From Leptospira chreensis (lineage in GTDB: Bacteria > Spirochaetota > Leptospiria > Leptospirales > Leptospiraceae), in NCBI RefSeq assembly GCF_016919165.1, contig NZ_JAFFPS010000077.1:1-64000 (forward strand): a stretch of DNA of 64,000 bases, in the 5' to 3' direction. Made by a program: the position numbers and the translations under genes. This document shows positions 34,542 through 44,280 of the stretch, piece by piece (within the stretch, counting starts at the first letter, position 1; every line of letters starts with the position of its first letter). The notes under the pieces are model-generated. The model saw only the letters and a program-made list of their open reading frames with translations, was not told the origin of the DNA and ran no database searches.

Positions 34542-35702
34542 ATGAAGAAAGGGAGAAATGAGCTCCTAGACGATGAAGAAAAAATCCTTGCTCCCTATGC
34601 TGTCAGGAGTAGAAATCCGGGGGACCGCGAGTACAGTGAACTGGAACATCCTTACCGCCTTCCCTTTCAAAGAGACCGCGATCGTATCATTCATTCCCAC
34701 GCATTCAAACGATTGGAATACAAAACCCAAGTTTTTGTTTATTCGGAAGGAGATCATTTTCGCAATCGACTCACACATACCTTAGAGGTAGCCGGGATTT
34801 CCAAAACCATCTCCAAAGTCCTTGGACTCAATGAAGACTTAAGTGAAACGATAGCTCTCGCACATGATCTAGGCCACTCTCCCTTTGGTCATGCCGGTCA
34901 AGAGGCACTAGCAGAACTCATGCGAGGGAAGGGTGGGTTTGAGCACAACAAACAATCGTTACGTGTGGTTCAGAAATTAGAACGTAGATATCCTGAGTTT
35001 CCAGGTCTCAATCTCTGTGGGGAAACCTTACTTGGGATCATGAAACATGGCGGGGATTACGAAAAATCAGACCTATTCGATGTTCGGCGAGATAGTGGTC
35101 CTTCGTTAGAAGCGATGGTGGTGGATAGTTCGGATGAAATTACTTATAGCGCCCATGATTTGGAAGATGGATTAGAAAGTGGATTGTTACGGCTTTCCGA
35201 TGTGAAAGAATTAAAAGTTTGGAAACGATTGGAAGATTTTCTTCCTAAAACAAATCCCTCGGATAAAGATTCTGTTTCTCGTTCGGCGGGTCGGATTTTG
35301 CTTAATTTAATGGTTTCTGATTTGATTGATAGTATCGAAAACCGTTTACAAAAACATTCCATTCAGACTAGAGAGGATGTCTCTCTTGCCTTCCAGAACC
35401 AAACGAAACTGGTACAATTTTCTGAGGAATTCCAGGTCGAATTTCATGAACTCAAATCCTATTTGTTTGGAAAACTCTACCGCCATCCGGAAGTATCCAG
35501 GATGAGTGAAAGAGGAAAAGAAACGATTTTTTTACTCTTCAAACATTTTGAATCCCATCCGGAATCCATCCCGGAGTCGTATCGGAATAGAGAAGAAGAA
35601 GAGGGAAGGATGCGAGTGATTTGTGATTATATCGCTGGAATGACAGACCGGTATGCCATTGAAAAATTAAAACGAGAAGGGATACTTTGGTTTCCTTATT
35701 AA
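34542..35702 (+). CDS. dgt: Deoxyguanosinetriphosphate triphosphohydrolase-like protein
   Basis: 386 residues with an AAGGAAAG Shine-Dalgarno. HD-domain metal ligands: H79 in RNRLTHTLEVA, H108-D109 in ALAHDLGHSPFGHAG, and a later Asp in DSSDEITYSAHDLEDGL. The N-terminal FQRDRDRIIHSHAFKRLEYKTQVF is diagnostic of the dGTPase family (type 2 length). It hydrolyses dNTPs to deoxynucleoside and triphosphate in the cytoplasm. Confidence 0.92.
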   Translation: MKKGRNELLDDEEKILAPYAVRSRNPGDREYSELEHPYRLPFQRDRDRIIHSHAFKRLEYKTQVFVYSEGDHFRNRLTHTLEVAGISKTISKVLGLNEDLSETIALAHDLGHSPFGHAGQEALAELMRGKGGFEHNKQSLRVVQKLERRYPEFPGLNLCGETLLGIMKHGGDYEKSDLFDVRRDSGPSLEAMVVDSSDEITYSAHDLEDGLESGLLRLSDVKELKVWKRLEDFLPKTNPSDKDSVSRSAGRILLNLMVSDLIDSIENRLQKHSIQTREDVSLAFQNQTKLVQFSEEFQVEFHELKSYLFGKLYRHPEVSRMSERGKETIFLLFKHFESHPESIPESYRNREEEEGRMRVICDYIAGMTDRYAIEKLKREGILWFPY

Positions 35703-35755
35703 TTGAAAGAAAAATAAAAACGATTATGATTTCAAAAACTTGGGAGAAGTCTTAA

Positions 35756-36370
35756 ATGTACCAATTGTATTCCAATCCCCGTTCCCCTTTTAGCAAACGG
35801 GTTCATATTTATTTGCAATATAGAAATCTTCCTTATGAAACTCTCACCATTGCTTTAGAAAAATTAGAAAATCGAAAGAAACCTTTTATCCAAATCAACC
35901 CTTATGGGAAAGTTCCTGTGCTTGTGGATGATGGTTTTTTTCTTGCGGAGTCCCAGGCTATCATCCGTTATTTGGAAGAGAAACATTCCTTCGATTCTCC
36001 CTTTTTCTCAAAGGAGATCCAAAAGGGAGCCCTTCTCAACCAGGCCATCCAACGTTGTGAATCAGAGTTTTGTTTTCCGGGAAGTATCGTCTACTTTGCC
36101 AAGAAATTTGTCCCCGAAGAAAAATGGGATACAAATCGAATGAAAGATTCCTTAAAACGGATCGGAAGGCATTTTGATATTTTGGAAGGGATTCTGGAAT
36201 CCAATGATTACCTACATGAAAACAGGTTTGGTTTTTTAGAAATTTTATATGCCCCCTTTATCAGACAAATCGAACTTATGGAAGTTAAAGTCCCTACGAA
36301 GGTCGGTGATTGGGTGAAACGAGTGTTAGAAGAACCGGTCGTTTCTCGAGTGCTTGCCGATTCAAATTAA
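35756..36370 (+). CDS. Glutathione S-transferase-family protein
   Basis: 204 residues with a GGGAGAAG Shine-Dalgarno. The N-terminal thioredoxin-like domain has YSNPRSPFSKRVHIYL, a cis-Pro region NPYGKVPVLVDDG, and the ESQAIIRYLEEKH glutathione-binding motif. A helical C-terminal domain follows. The candidate catalytic residue is a Ser in NPRSPFS. Substrate unknown. Confidence 0.9.
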   Translation: MYQLYSNPRSPFSKRVHIYLQYRNLPYETLTIALEKLENRKKPFIQINPYGKVPVLVDDGFFLAESQAIIRYLEEKHSFDSPFFSKEIQKGALLNQAIQRCESEFCFPGSIVYFAKKFVPEEKWDTNRMKDSLKRIGRHFDILEGILESNDYLHENRFGFLEILYAPFIRQIELMEVKVPTKVGDWVKRVLEEPVVSRVLADSN

Positions 36371-36387
36371 CTTTTATTTTGGAGTTT

Positions 36388-37035
36388 TTACGAAATTAGT
36401 TCAGAAGGAAAATTCACAAGCTTTTCCAAAAATTGGTTTTGTAAAGAATGGGAAAGCTCTTTCCAATTCTTAGCCCAGTCGGTCGATCCATTGGGTCCTA
36501 CGATATTGGTTACGGCTAAATAGGCAGTGACCGAAAGAGAAAACTTTGCTGCGACTTTTGTGATTCCAAAGAGTTCCAAATTTTCAACTTCTAATCTCAG
36601 AAAGGATGCGTCCGGTGGGGTTTTGAGTTCCGCCAGTGTGATCGTTGTGGGGGCATTACAACGTACGGTCCGAAACCGGTTGTCTGCAATCATTCCATAA
36701 AACTCTTGTGCTTCAGGAATTTGTTTGGCAATTTTTAATGAGTGGGCTAGTTCTTTCGTATAGACTAGGTTTGGTGATACAACCGACTTTATGGGGATTC
36801 CTGTCCATTCGTAAGCACCACAAGATCCAAAAAAAACAATATGCCTTATCTCTTTGTTTCGGAAAAGATAATCGGATAAATTGACAGCAGCTTCTAAATT
36901 TCCAATCCCCATCACTTCTACGTGTGGAAACTTTCCCGAAGCACGAAGGATATTTATTTCTCCTTCGAATGCTCCAGTAACGAGTGTTTGGTCGGGATTA
37001 AAGGGTAACAAGTCCTTCCGTTTCAGGATATCCAT
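36388..37035 (-). CDS. Nucleoside phosphorylase/nucleosidase-like protein
   Basis: 215 residues. EVMGIGNLEAAVNLSDYL, IVFFGSCGAYEW and SVVSPNLVYTKELAH resemble the PNP/UDP superfamily (MTA/SAH or futalosine nucleosidase). VENLELFGITKVAAKF would be the catalytic-Glu helix and NGSTDWAKNW the late Asp loop. Similarity is at motif level, and the usual 'GsaG' is GSCG here. It starts 38 bp inside argC, so it is coupled to it. Confidence 0.6.
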   Translation of the reverse strand: MDILKRKDLLPFNPDQTLVTGAFEGEINILRASGKFPHVEVMGIGNLEAAVNLSDYLFRNKEIRHIVFFGSCGAYEWTGIPIKSVVSPNLVYTKELAHSLKIAKQIPEAQEFYGMIADNRFRTVRCNAPTTITLAELKTPPDASFLRLEVENLELFGITKVAAKFSLSVTAYLAVTNIVGPNGSTDWAKNWKELSHSLQNQFLEKLVNFPSELIS

Positions 37036-38020
37036 ACATCAAATTCAAATTCTGTAAGGCCTGTCCTGCCGCCCCTTTCACTAGATTGTCGAGTGCAGAA
37101 ACGATGACGAGAGTGTTTCCTTTGATACGAAATCCCAGATCCAAGAAGTTTGTATTTTGTACTTTTCTGATTTCTACTTCTTCTGGAGAGGAATACAAAC
37201 GAAGGAAAGGTTCTTTGGATGCTGCGACTTGAAATTTTTCTTCTACAATTTTTGGATCAATGCCTTTGGGAAAGTTTAAGTAAATTGTGGCAAGGATTCC
37301 TCTGTAGATGGGAAGTAAGTGGGGAGTGAAATGAATTTCCTTTTCCTCCGAACCTACAAATCCATATTCTTCCATTTCCGGTTCATGTTGGTGGGTAAGG
37401 ATTTTGTAAGCTCTAAAATTTTCATATACATGCGTATAAGCAAATTTGATTTCTTCGGTCCTACCTCCGGCACCACTCACACCTGATTTGGCATCAACAA
37501 TCACTGGGCCTTGGATTTCTTTTCTCAAATTTCCAAGAAGGGCAATGGGGAGAATGGCAGAGGTCGCATAACAACCTGGATTCGAAACAAAGTTAGCATT
37601 TTTTAGTTTTTCGCGAAAGAGTTCCGGTAGACCAAAGACCACTTGGTTCATCAGTCCAAATTCTGTATGAGGAAATTGATACGCCTTTTCAAATTTGGTT
37701 TGGTTGTGAAGCCTAAAGGTTCCTGAAAGATCAATGACCTTGCGACCTTCTTTTAAAAATTGCGGGGCTTTCTCGAGGGAGACTTCATTCGGAGTGGCAA
37801 GAACAATGCCGGCATCTTTGGGAACCGGAGCCTCGTGTTTTTGAAACTTTAAATCCGGTAGATGGCTTAGATCAGGAAAAACTTCACGGATATGTTTTCC
37901 ATCTACTTGGTTGGATGTGACATGAACTAACTCAAAACCCGGATGGTGGGCGATGAGTTTTGTGAGTTCTTTGCCGGTGAGACCACCTGCACCAATGATT
38001 GCTATTTTTGTTTGTTTCAT
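36998..38020 (-). CDS. argC: N-acetyl-gamma-glutamyl-phosphate reductase
   Basis: 340 residues from the ATG at 38020. IAIIGAGGLTGKELTKLIAHHPGF is the NADP-binding start and SNPGCYATS carries catalytic Cys150. DAKSGVSGAGG and HQHEPEMEEYG are family motifs, with HLLPIYRGILATIY following. It reduces N-acetylglutamyl phosphate to the semialdehyde in arginine synthesis. The 3' end overlaps the nucleosidase-like gene by 38 bp. Other arg genes are not nearby. Confidence 0.96.
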   Translation of the reverse strand: MKQTKIAIIGAGGLTGKELTKLIAHHPGFELVHVTSNQVDGKHIREVFPDLSHLPDLKFQKHEAPVPKDAGIVLATPNEVSLEKAPQFLKEGRKVIDLSGTFRLHNQTKFEKAYQFPHTEFGLMNQVVFGLPELFREKLKNANFVSNPGCYATSAILPIALLGNLRKEIQGPVIVDAKSGVSGAGGRTEEIKFAYTHVYENFRAYKILTHQHEPEMEEYGFVGSEEKEIHFTPHLLPIYRGILATIYLNFPKGIDPKIVEEKFQVAASKEPFLRLYSSPEEVEIRKVQNTNFLDLGFRIKGNTLVIVSALDNLVKGAAGQALQNLNLMYGYPETEGLVTL

Positions 38021-38129
38021 AGTAGGAACCAAGGTCAAGATTTGCGGATTGGGGCAAGCTGTCAAACGGCTCTAATATAGAATTGAGTTGATTTTCTAAA
38101 ATCTTTCTTTGTAATGATTGGACTGTTCT

Positions 38130-39719
38130 ATGATCACCTCCGTAACACTACTCAAAGAATTTACTGTCCAGATGAAGTCACAGGGACTCAGGATATTGAT
38201 CTCCATTCGGATGGTCATTGGGTGGATTGCGTTCATAGCAACGATGCTGAATTTTGGAAAACCCACCTTTTTGGTAGCAGGAGTTTTATCTTTTTATTTT
38301 TTACTGACTTCCCTCTTTGGGTATCTTTATGTGAAAAAAAAAGAAAGTTTTGATTCTGGCAATGGGTTGTTTACCTTCTTTTTGTCTTTTGATTTTTTGG
38401 CCATTGTCGCTGGATTTTATTTAGCCATCCATAGTTATCCAAAAGAATTTGCGGCCATTCCCATCCAAAATTCTGTTTTTTTTACCATCTTTTTTTTCTA
38501 CCAACTCTACATTGCTTTTTATTTGAACCGTCGGTTTTCCACACTAATGGGAATTTTAGTCATTTTGAGTTATATAGGTGGGCTTGGGATTGCAATCGCG
38601 AAAGGAACTGCCGTGTTCACACAATACAGGTTGGAAGCTCAAACACCGGGAAAAATTGTCCTCACCATAGAAATATTAAAAATCATTTTGTTGATGGCTA
38701 TCACATACTGTTTAGTGAGGCTTGTATCATTTCTTTTAGATATATTAGAAAACAACAACCAACGGTTAGCTGAAGAAATTAATTTAAGAGAAACAACTTT
38801 ACTTAAGAATGATCGATTGGTTACTTTAGGAACTCTTGCATCCAATGTGGCCCATGAAATAAACAATCCTCTGGCAGGGATAAAAGCCATGAACGAATAT
38901 TTGTTTTCGGAAGAGTTTACTTTTTTAAAGCGTAAGGAGCCCCTTTGGAAAGAAAAAGAAACTGAATTTCTTTTTATCGAGCGTAATAGAAAACAAAAAC
39001 GCGATGACTATGATGTTATCTATACATTGTTTCATTTTTTACCCAAAGAGGAATTGGATTTTTTAGCCGAAAGGTGTATCGATTTAGGAATCGATCATAA
39101 AAGTTTTGAAGGATTGGCATTAGAACTCAACGCGGAGTGGGAATTTGTTTTTCTTTGGTTGAAATATAAAACCATGGAAAAAGCAAATTTATTAATCTCC
39201 AATGGAATCAATCGCACTGAAAAAATCATCTCGACCTTCCAACAAATATCAGAGCCGTATTTAGACCGACTGAATGAAAAGGTACGGGTGGGAGAAAACA
39301 TTCGTGATGTGTTATTATTATACAACCAGTTCTTTTCAGAAGGCCTAATCCTCAAAACAGAAATTGATGATTCTTTAGAATCGAAAGTATCCGAATCTGC
39401 CATGAAACTAGTTTGGACTCATTTGATTTTAAATGCTATCCAAGCAGCCAAACCGGGGAAGGGGATCGTCCATGTAAAAGTAACAAAGTTCAGCGAGGAG
39501 GAAATCCAAGTCTCAGTCACAGATAATGGGAAAGGAATTCCCGATGATCAAAAAGAGAGTATTTTTATGCCCTTTTTTACAACGAGAGACAAAGGAGAAG
39601 GAAGTGGACTTGGGTTACCTATATCAAAGGATATTGTGGAAAAACAAAAAGGAAGACTTGAATTTCAAAGTGTTCCAGGAAATACAGTTTTCTCAGTTTA
39701 TTTACCGCTTGCCAAATGA
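38130..39719 (+). CDS. Membrane histidine kinase with insertion in its dimerization domain
   Basis: 529 residues from the ATG at 38130; the next in-frame ATG at 38172 is an alternative. About six transmembrane helices (~25-205) act as the sensor. The H box is NVAHEINNPLAGI (His242), the N box THLILNAIQAAKPG, the G boxes VTDNGKGIPDD and GEGSGLGLPIS. Between the H-box helix and the second HisKA helix (NRTEKIISTFQQI) lie about 90-100 extra charged residues (~260-350), which is unusual. No response regulator is adjacent, so it is an orphan kinase. Confidence 0.88.
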   Translation: MITSVTLLKEFTVQMKSQGLRILISIRMVIGWIAFIATMLNFGKPTFLVAGVLSFYFLLTSLFGYLYVKKKESFDSGNGLFTFFLSFDFLAIVAGFYLAIHSYPKEFAAIPIQNSVFFTIFFFYQLYIAFYLNRRFSTLMGILVILSYIGGLGIAIAKGTAVFTQYRLEAQTPGKIVLTIEILKIILLMAITYCLVRLVSFLLDILENNNQRLAEEINLRETTLLKNDRLVTLGTLASNVAHEINNPLAGIKAMNEYLFSEEFTFLKRKEPLWKEKETEFLFIERNRKQKRDDYDVIYTLFHFLPKEELDFLAERCIDLGIDHKSFEGLALELNAEWEFVFLWLKYKTMEKANLLISNGINRTEKIISTFQQISEPYLDRLNEKVRVGENIRDVLLLYNQFFSEGLILKTEIDDSLESKVSESAMKLVWTHLILNAIQAAKPGKGIVHVKVTKFSEEEIQVSVTDNGKGIPDDQKESIFMPFFTTRDKGEGSGLGLPISKDIVEKQKGRLEFQSVPGNTVFSVYLPLAK

Positions 39720-39847
39720 ATTAAGGAAAACAAAATTACGTTCTTTTAACAAAGAGATGTCTCGAATTTAAATTTGATTAGTTTTCATTGACTCTAATCA
39801 ATTTTGTTTCTTTTCTTTCGTCGAATTTAGGCAGTGAATGAAAGGTC

Positions 39848-39853
39848 TATAAT
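39848..39853 (+). promoter_or_regulatory. TATAAT -10 box six bases before the hybrid kinase ATG
   Basis: Perfect TATAAT at 39848-39853 with the ATG at 39860. The -35 region is weak. No Shine-Dalgarno precedes the ATG, so the mRNA may start at the initiation codon. Confidence 0.35.
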
Positions 39854-39859
39854 ATCGGA

Positions 39860-42577
39860 ATGAATCCAATTTCATTGATTTCAGGCAAACGAGAGTTATG
39901 TGATCTTATATTGTCCACAGGCCTACATGGATTTTTGGTATGGGATACATCGATAGGAATCGTATACCCAAGTCCCGTTGCGTCCAAGTCGATGGGAATG
40001 GTTGAAGACCAATCCTTTCCGGCAGAATGCATTCTTACTAACTCAGGGATTCGTTTGGATACGGATCTTGGTAGCTCAGGGTCCATTCTTGGTCGTATTT
40101 GTTTTGATCCGAGTAATAGCGCAGGATTTCCCTTTCGGATGCATTTGAAGGATTTTACAGAGTCTGGTAAAAACTTCATTCTGATTGTTTTGGATACCAC
40201 TATGGAATCTCCAAACAATACAAATCCCCATATTCTACAATCGACAGAACTTTCTCGTGATTTATTTTCCTCATCCTTTCGTAGTTCTAGTATTGGAATG
40301 GAGATTGAAAATCCTCATGGAGAAGTGATTGAGGTCAATCCTATCTTTTGCCAGTGGCTTGGATTTTCAGCGAGCGAATTAAAAACGAAATCCATATCGG
40401 ATATTACCCATCCAGAAGATTTAAAATTAGAACTTTCTTTTTTGGAAAAACTCAATCGAGGTTCGATCCAAAGTTTTCAAATAAAAAAACGTTATATCAC
40501 AAAAGACAAACGATTGATTTGGGCTTTGTTAAACAAGTCCATCATTCGAGACCATTTAGGAAACCCTGTCTATTACCTCTCTCAAATCTTAGATATCTCT
40601 GAATCTTTACAAGCAGAGCTGGAGTTACAAAACATATCCCGACTCCTCGACCAAGTGGCAGGGCTTGCAAAAATTGGTGGTTGGGATTTGGATCTCAAAA
40701 CCAACAAAGCCAGTTGGACCAATGTCACCAAAAGAATCCATGAAGTAGAAGATGATTTTATTCCTAGTGTGGAAGGGGGAATTGAATTTTACCATTCGGA
40801 AGAAAGTAAACGTAGGATCTCCAGTGCCGTCGCTTTACTTTTAAAAGAAGGAAAGGAATACGATTTAGAACTGGAAATGGTCACTGCCAAAGGAAACCAA
40901 ACTTGGGTTCGAACCATTGGACGTGCTGAGTATGAAGATGGTAAAGTTGTAAAAATCTACGGAATCATCCAAGATATCAATGAACGTAAAAAATGGGAAA
41001 TGGCCCTTGCCGCACAAACTTCGATTTTGTGGTCTTTTGTGGAACATGCCCCGGCCGCCGTTGCCATGTTAGACCAAGAGATGCGGTATGTGGCTCTTAG
41101 CCAACGTTGGATTGAAGATTATAAAATTCCATTTACCAAGGAAGAAATCATTGGAAAAGGCCATTATGAAATATTTCCAAATATTGGTCCTGAATGGAAA
41201 GACATCCATGCACGAGGGTTACGTGGTGAAGTTTTAAAACGAGATGAGGATGTATGGAGACCCCCGGGTTGGAACAAAGACCAAGTGCTCCAATGGGAAA
41301 TTCGTCCTTGGAACCAACTGGGTGGTGGGATTGGTGGGATACTTATGTTCACTCGTGATATTTCAGATGCCTATGAGACCAGGTTGGAACTTAAAATCGC
41401 CAAAGAATTTGCAGAAAAAGCATACAGTGCCAAGTCGGAATTTTTAGCGAATATGAGTCATGAAATTCGTACTCCCTTAAACGGTATCATTGGTTATTCG
41501 GACTTACTGGCGGAAACATTGGAAAATTCTTCCTATAGTGAATACGCACAAATTGTCAAACAGTCAGCTCATGCACTTCTTAACATTGTAAATGATATAT
41601 TAGATTTTTCTAAAGCAGAAGCGGGGAAGTTACAATTGGCGGAAGAACCATACAATCTTAAAAAATTGGTATTGGAAGCTATCAAAATTATGAATATCCA
41701 AGCCATCATCAAAGGCCTCGACATTCAATTTCATATTGATGAAAACATCCCTACACTTCTTATGTTTGATTCCAATCGGTTACGCCAAGTGATTTTGAAC
41801 TTACTTGGGAACTCGATCAAATTTACTGAGTCTGGTTATGTAGAATGTAACGTAAAACGACTGGAACTAGAGGATCCAAAACAAGTAAAGGTCAGGATTA
41901 CTGTTAAGGATACAGGGATTGGAATCGCAAAAGATAGCCAGGAAAAAATATTTGATTCCTTTACTCAGGAAGATTTTTCCACCACACGGAAGTTTGGTGG
42001 AACAGGACTTGGTCTTGCCATTTGTAAACAACTTCTCGCACTTATGAAATCCGATTTACAATTAAAAAGTAAATTGAATGAGGGAAGTGAATTCTATTTT
42101 GATATCCAACTGAGGATTCCTGAATTTGACCCTGAATTAAAACCGGTGGAGTCGGAGGCTAAAGGATTGAAGGAGGGAGACCAGAGTCGTTCTTCTCTGG
42201 GTGAGACTTCCAAAATTTTAGTGGTGGAAGACAATCCAGTAAACCTTGGGCTTATGAAGAACTTTATCAAACGAATCCTCCCGGAAGTGAAGATTTTGGA
42301 AGCTCAAAATGGGGAAGAGGCCATTTTGGTATTCCAAGAAGAAACACCTTCTCTCATCCTTATGGACATTCAAATGCCGATTATGAATGGTTATGATGCC
42401 ACAAAAGAAATCCGAAAACTTCCCCATGGAAAAACCCTACCCATCATTGCGGTGACGGCCGGGATCATTGCAGGAGAAAAAGAAAAATGCCTCGAAATTG
42501 GAATGAATGATTATATCAGTAAACCAGTCCAAAAAGAGAATTTAAAACAAACACTTCTTAAATGGTTGGAACCTTAA
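39860..42577 (+). CDS. Hybrid histidine kinase: PAS sensors, HisKA, HATPase, receiver
   Basis: 905 residues, soluble. An N-terminal ~130-residue region of unclear fold is followed by three PAS/PAC modules (~135-260, ~260-385, ~385-515), HisKA with FLANMSHEIRTPLNG (His534), an HATPase with NLLGNSIKFTESG, VKDTGIGIAKD and GGTGLGLAI, a Ser/Glu-rich linker, and a receiver domain with Asp836 in LMDIQMPIMNGYDA and Lys in ISKPVQ. It senses an internal cue, perhaps a ligand or redox state, and phosphorylates its own receiver. No HPt protein is nearby. Confidence 0.92.
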   Translation: MNPISLISGKRELCDLILSTGLHGFLVWDTSIGIVYPSPVASKSMGMVEDQSFPAECILTNSGIRLDTDLGSSGSILGRICFDPSNSAGFPFRMHLKDFTESGKNFILIVLDTTMESPNNTNPHILQSTELSRDLFSSSFRSSSIGMEIENPHGEVIEVNPIFCQWLGFSASELKTKSISDITHPEDLKLELSFLEKLNRGSIQSFQIKKRYITKDKRLIWALLNKSIIRDHLGNPVYYLSQILDISESLQAELELQNISRLLDQVAGLAKIGGWDLDLKTNKASWTNVTKRIHEVEDDFIPSVEGGIEFYHSEESKRRISSAVALLLKEGKEYDLELEMVTAKGNQTWVRTIGRAEYEDGKVVKIYGIIQDINERKKWEMALAAQTSILWSFVEHAPAAVAMLDQEMRYVALSQRWIEDYKIPFTKEEIIGKGHYEIFPNIGPEWKDIHARGLRGEVLKRDEDVWRPPGWNKDQVLQWEIRPWNQLGGGIGGILMFTRDISDAYETRLELKIAKEFAEKAYSAKSEFLANMSHEIRTPLNGIIGYSDLLAETLENSSYSEYAQIVKQSAHALLNIVNDILDFSKAEAGKLQLAEEPYNLKKLVLEAIKIMNIQAIIKGLDIQFHIDENIPTLLMFDSNRLRQVILNLLGNSIKFTESGYVECNVKRLELEDPKQVKVRITVKDTGIGIAKDSQEKIFDSFTQEDFSTTRKFGGTGLGLAICKQLLALMKSDLQLKSKLNEGSEFYFDIQLRIPEFDPELKPVESEAKGLKEGDQSRSSLGETSKILVVEDNPVNLGLMKNFIKRILPEVKILEAQNGEEAILVFQEETPSLILMDIQMPIMNGYDATKEIRKLPHGKTLPIIAVTAGIIAGEKEKCLEIGMNDYISKPVQKENLKQTLLKWLEP

Positions 42578-42589
42578 AAACCTTTAAGG
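42572..42589. repeat. Perfect inverted repeat spanning both stop codons of convergent genes
   Basis: CCTTAAA, AACC, TTTAAGG. It contains the TAA of the hybrid kinase and the TAA of the porin gene. It is AT-rich with no clear T run, so a terminator role is weak. Confidence 0.3.
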
Positions 42590-44200
42590 ATCAAATCGGA
42601 ATAGGCCACCGAGCCGAACCGAATAGGCCTCACCCAAAGCGGAAGCCCGCACATATTTATTTCCCGGATCTCGAAGTTCGCCGGCACCAGTCACAGGATC
42701 GTAACTGGCAATCTGTGCAGATTGTCCGGAATACCGGTCTACATCTTTATAAAAGGTTCGGAACAAATCGGTTTGGATGAAAAAACGAACCCTTTCGTCA
42801 GGATCATAATACATTCTAAATCCATAATCATGGTTTTCTCGCAGGGCTCCCATCACACGGGGGTTAGATGTCCATTGGAAACTATCGGACCGACTTATGG
42901 TGAGTTGGTTGTAGTCGGCTCCCACAAGTACTTCGGGATTGATCACTCGGGAGACACCCCCATGAATTCCGATTCCAAATTGTTTGGTGACTTCGTAGTT
43001 GAAACTTAAGAAACCGGTGACCTCTCTCGGGGAATTGTATTTGGTTCTTGTGCTGGCTTTGGCATCGGTGAAATATCCTCCCGATAAAAAACCCCATTGG
43101 CTGTCAGTGATTTCATTTCCATAAGTTGTGGATTGGAATGGAGAAATTCCAGAAGCCGTTACTGAATTTAAATTGGCTCCGTAAGTGATTTCTCCTTTGG
43201 ATTCGAGGGGTCCCCATTTCCAAGTGAATCCAAAGGAAACACCACCAGCGGCAAGGTTCGTTCTTTGGTTGGATTCTTTTTGTAAAAGTCCCGATATGGG
43301 GGTGGCATTCGGATCCTGGCGACTGGGATCATAATGTAAATAACTTCCATCCCGAGTACCATCCGTATAAGGATCGCTTACTTTTAGTTTGGCACCAAGG
43401 GCGGATGTAGTGAACATTAGATTTGTTGTGGGAAACCAATCGATTCTAACGGCAATCGTTGGCATGGAATTTCGTTCTACATTGATTTTGACTTGGGGGT
43501 CATTGTGAAACCCAGTGGTTCCGATCGCAGTTCCGAATTTAAACTTTCCTAATTTATACCAAGCCCCCAATTGTTCTCTTTGCCATCCTACGTTTCCTGT
43601 TGCCGACATAAAGGCACTGGAGTTAAAGGAGTGGGGAAAAACACCGGCAAACATATCCCAAGTTCTACCTAAAAAGATTTCAAACGAAGGGTTCGGAGTG
43701 TACTTAAAATAGATTTGGCGGACTCGGGGTTTGGTTTCTGGACCAGCTGAACTTTTGGATACGTCCACAAAGTCGGCTTCAAAAACTCCTTTGAGTTTGG
43801 CTCCGTAAGAAATTTCTGCTCCGAGTAAGGAACTCGTAGGATAAATTCCTGAACGTGATTCTGAGTCGCGGGCTTGCACTTGGCGTTTGGCCATTGTGGG
43901 AGCCACTAAGTTATCAAATCCGAAGGAAAGAACGGAGTTGTTCGCATAAGCAAAGTCTGTTTTAAACATACCTGTGATTTTGTATTCCAGGGCGCTAGGG
44001 GGAGTTGATTCTTTTGGTTCTCCCTCCGTTGGTTTCGCGTCGGGAGTTTGTATTTCCTTAGGGATTTCAGTAGACCTTGGGAGAGGTTTCTTTTTGGGCG
44101 CCGCCACCAAACCAAGGACAGGCAGGAGGAAGAGACTCATCATGAAGAGAGTATAAACTTTCCAGGAGATACGCTTTTTTCCTTGAGGTGTAGGGGTCAT
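42584..44200 (-). CDS. Outer-membrane porin-like beta-barrel protein
   Basis: 538 residues. A long N-terminus with signal helix (~15-33, ending LGLVAAP) is followed by a Pro/Glu/Lys/Thr-rich linker, then a barrel of alternating strands. LLGAEISYGAKLKGVFEADF, PRVRQIYFKYTPNPSFEIFLGRTWDMF and a C-terminal RLGGLFRFDP ending near an aromatic fit DcaP/porin-like outer-membrane channels. A 16-18-strand barrel is likely (inference). Divergent from the chemoreceptor gene, 80 bp apart. Confidence 0.75.
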   Translation of the reverse strand: MTPTPQGKKRISWKVYTLFMMSLFLLPVLGLVAAPKKKPLPRSTEIPKEIQTPDAKPTEGEPKESTPPSALEYKITGMFKTDFAYANNSVLSFGFDNLVAPTMAKRQVQARDSESRSGIYPTSSLLGAEISYGAKLKGVFEADFVDVSKSSAGPETKPRVRQIYFKYTPNPSFEIFLGRTWDMFAGVFPHSFNSSAFMSATGNVGWQREQLGAWYKLGKFKFGTAIGTTGFHNDPQVKINVERNSMPTIAVRIDWFPTTNLMFTTSALGAKLKVSDPYTDGTRDGSYLHYDPSRQDPNATPISGLLQKESNQRTNLAAGGVSFGFTWKWGPLESKGEITYGANLNSVTASGISPFQSTTYGNEITDSQWGFLSGGYFTDAKASTRTKYNSPREVTGFLSFNYEVTKQFGIGIHGGVSRVINPEVLVGADYNQLTISRSDSFQWTSNPRVMGALRENHDYGFRMYYDPDERVRFFIQTDLFRTFYKDVDRYSGQSAQIASYDPVTGAGELRDPGNKYVRASALGEAYSVRLGGLFRFDP

Positions 44201-44280
44201 AAATGTTATGACACTCTATACTCTTGTAGCAGATTTGCAAACAAGATTCGGATTTTTGTTTTAATAAGGAAAGAACTTCA

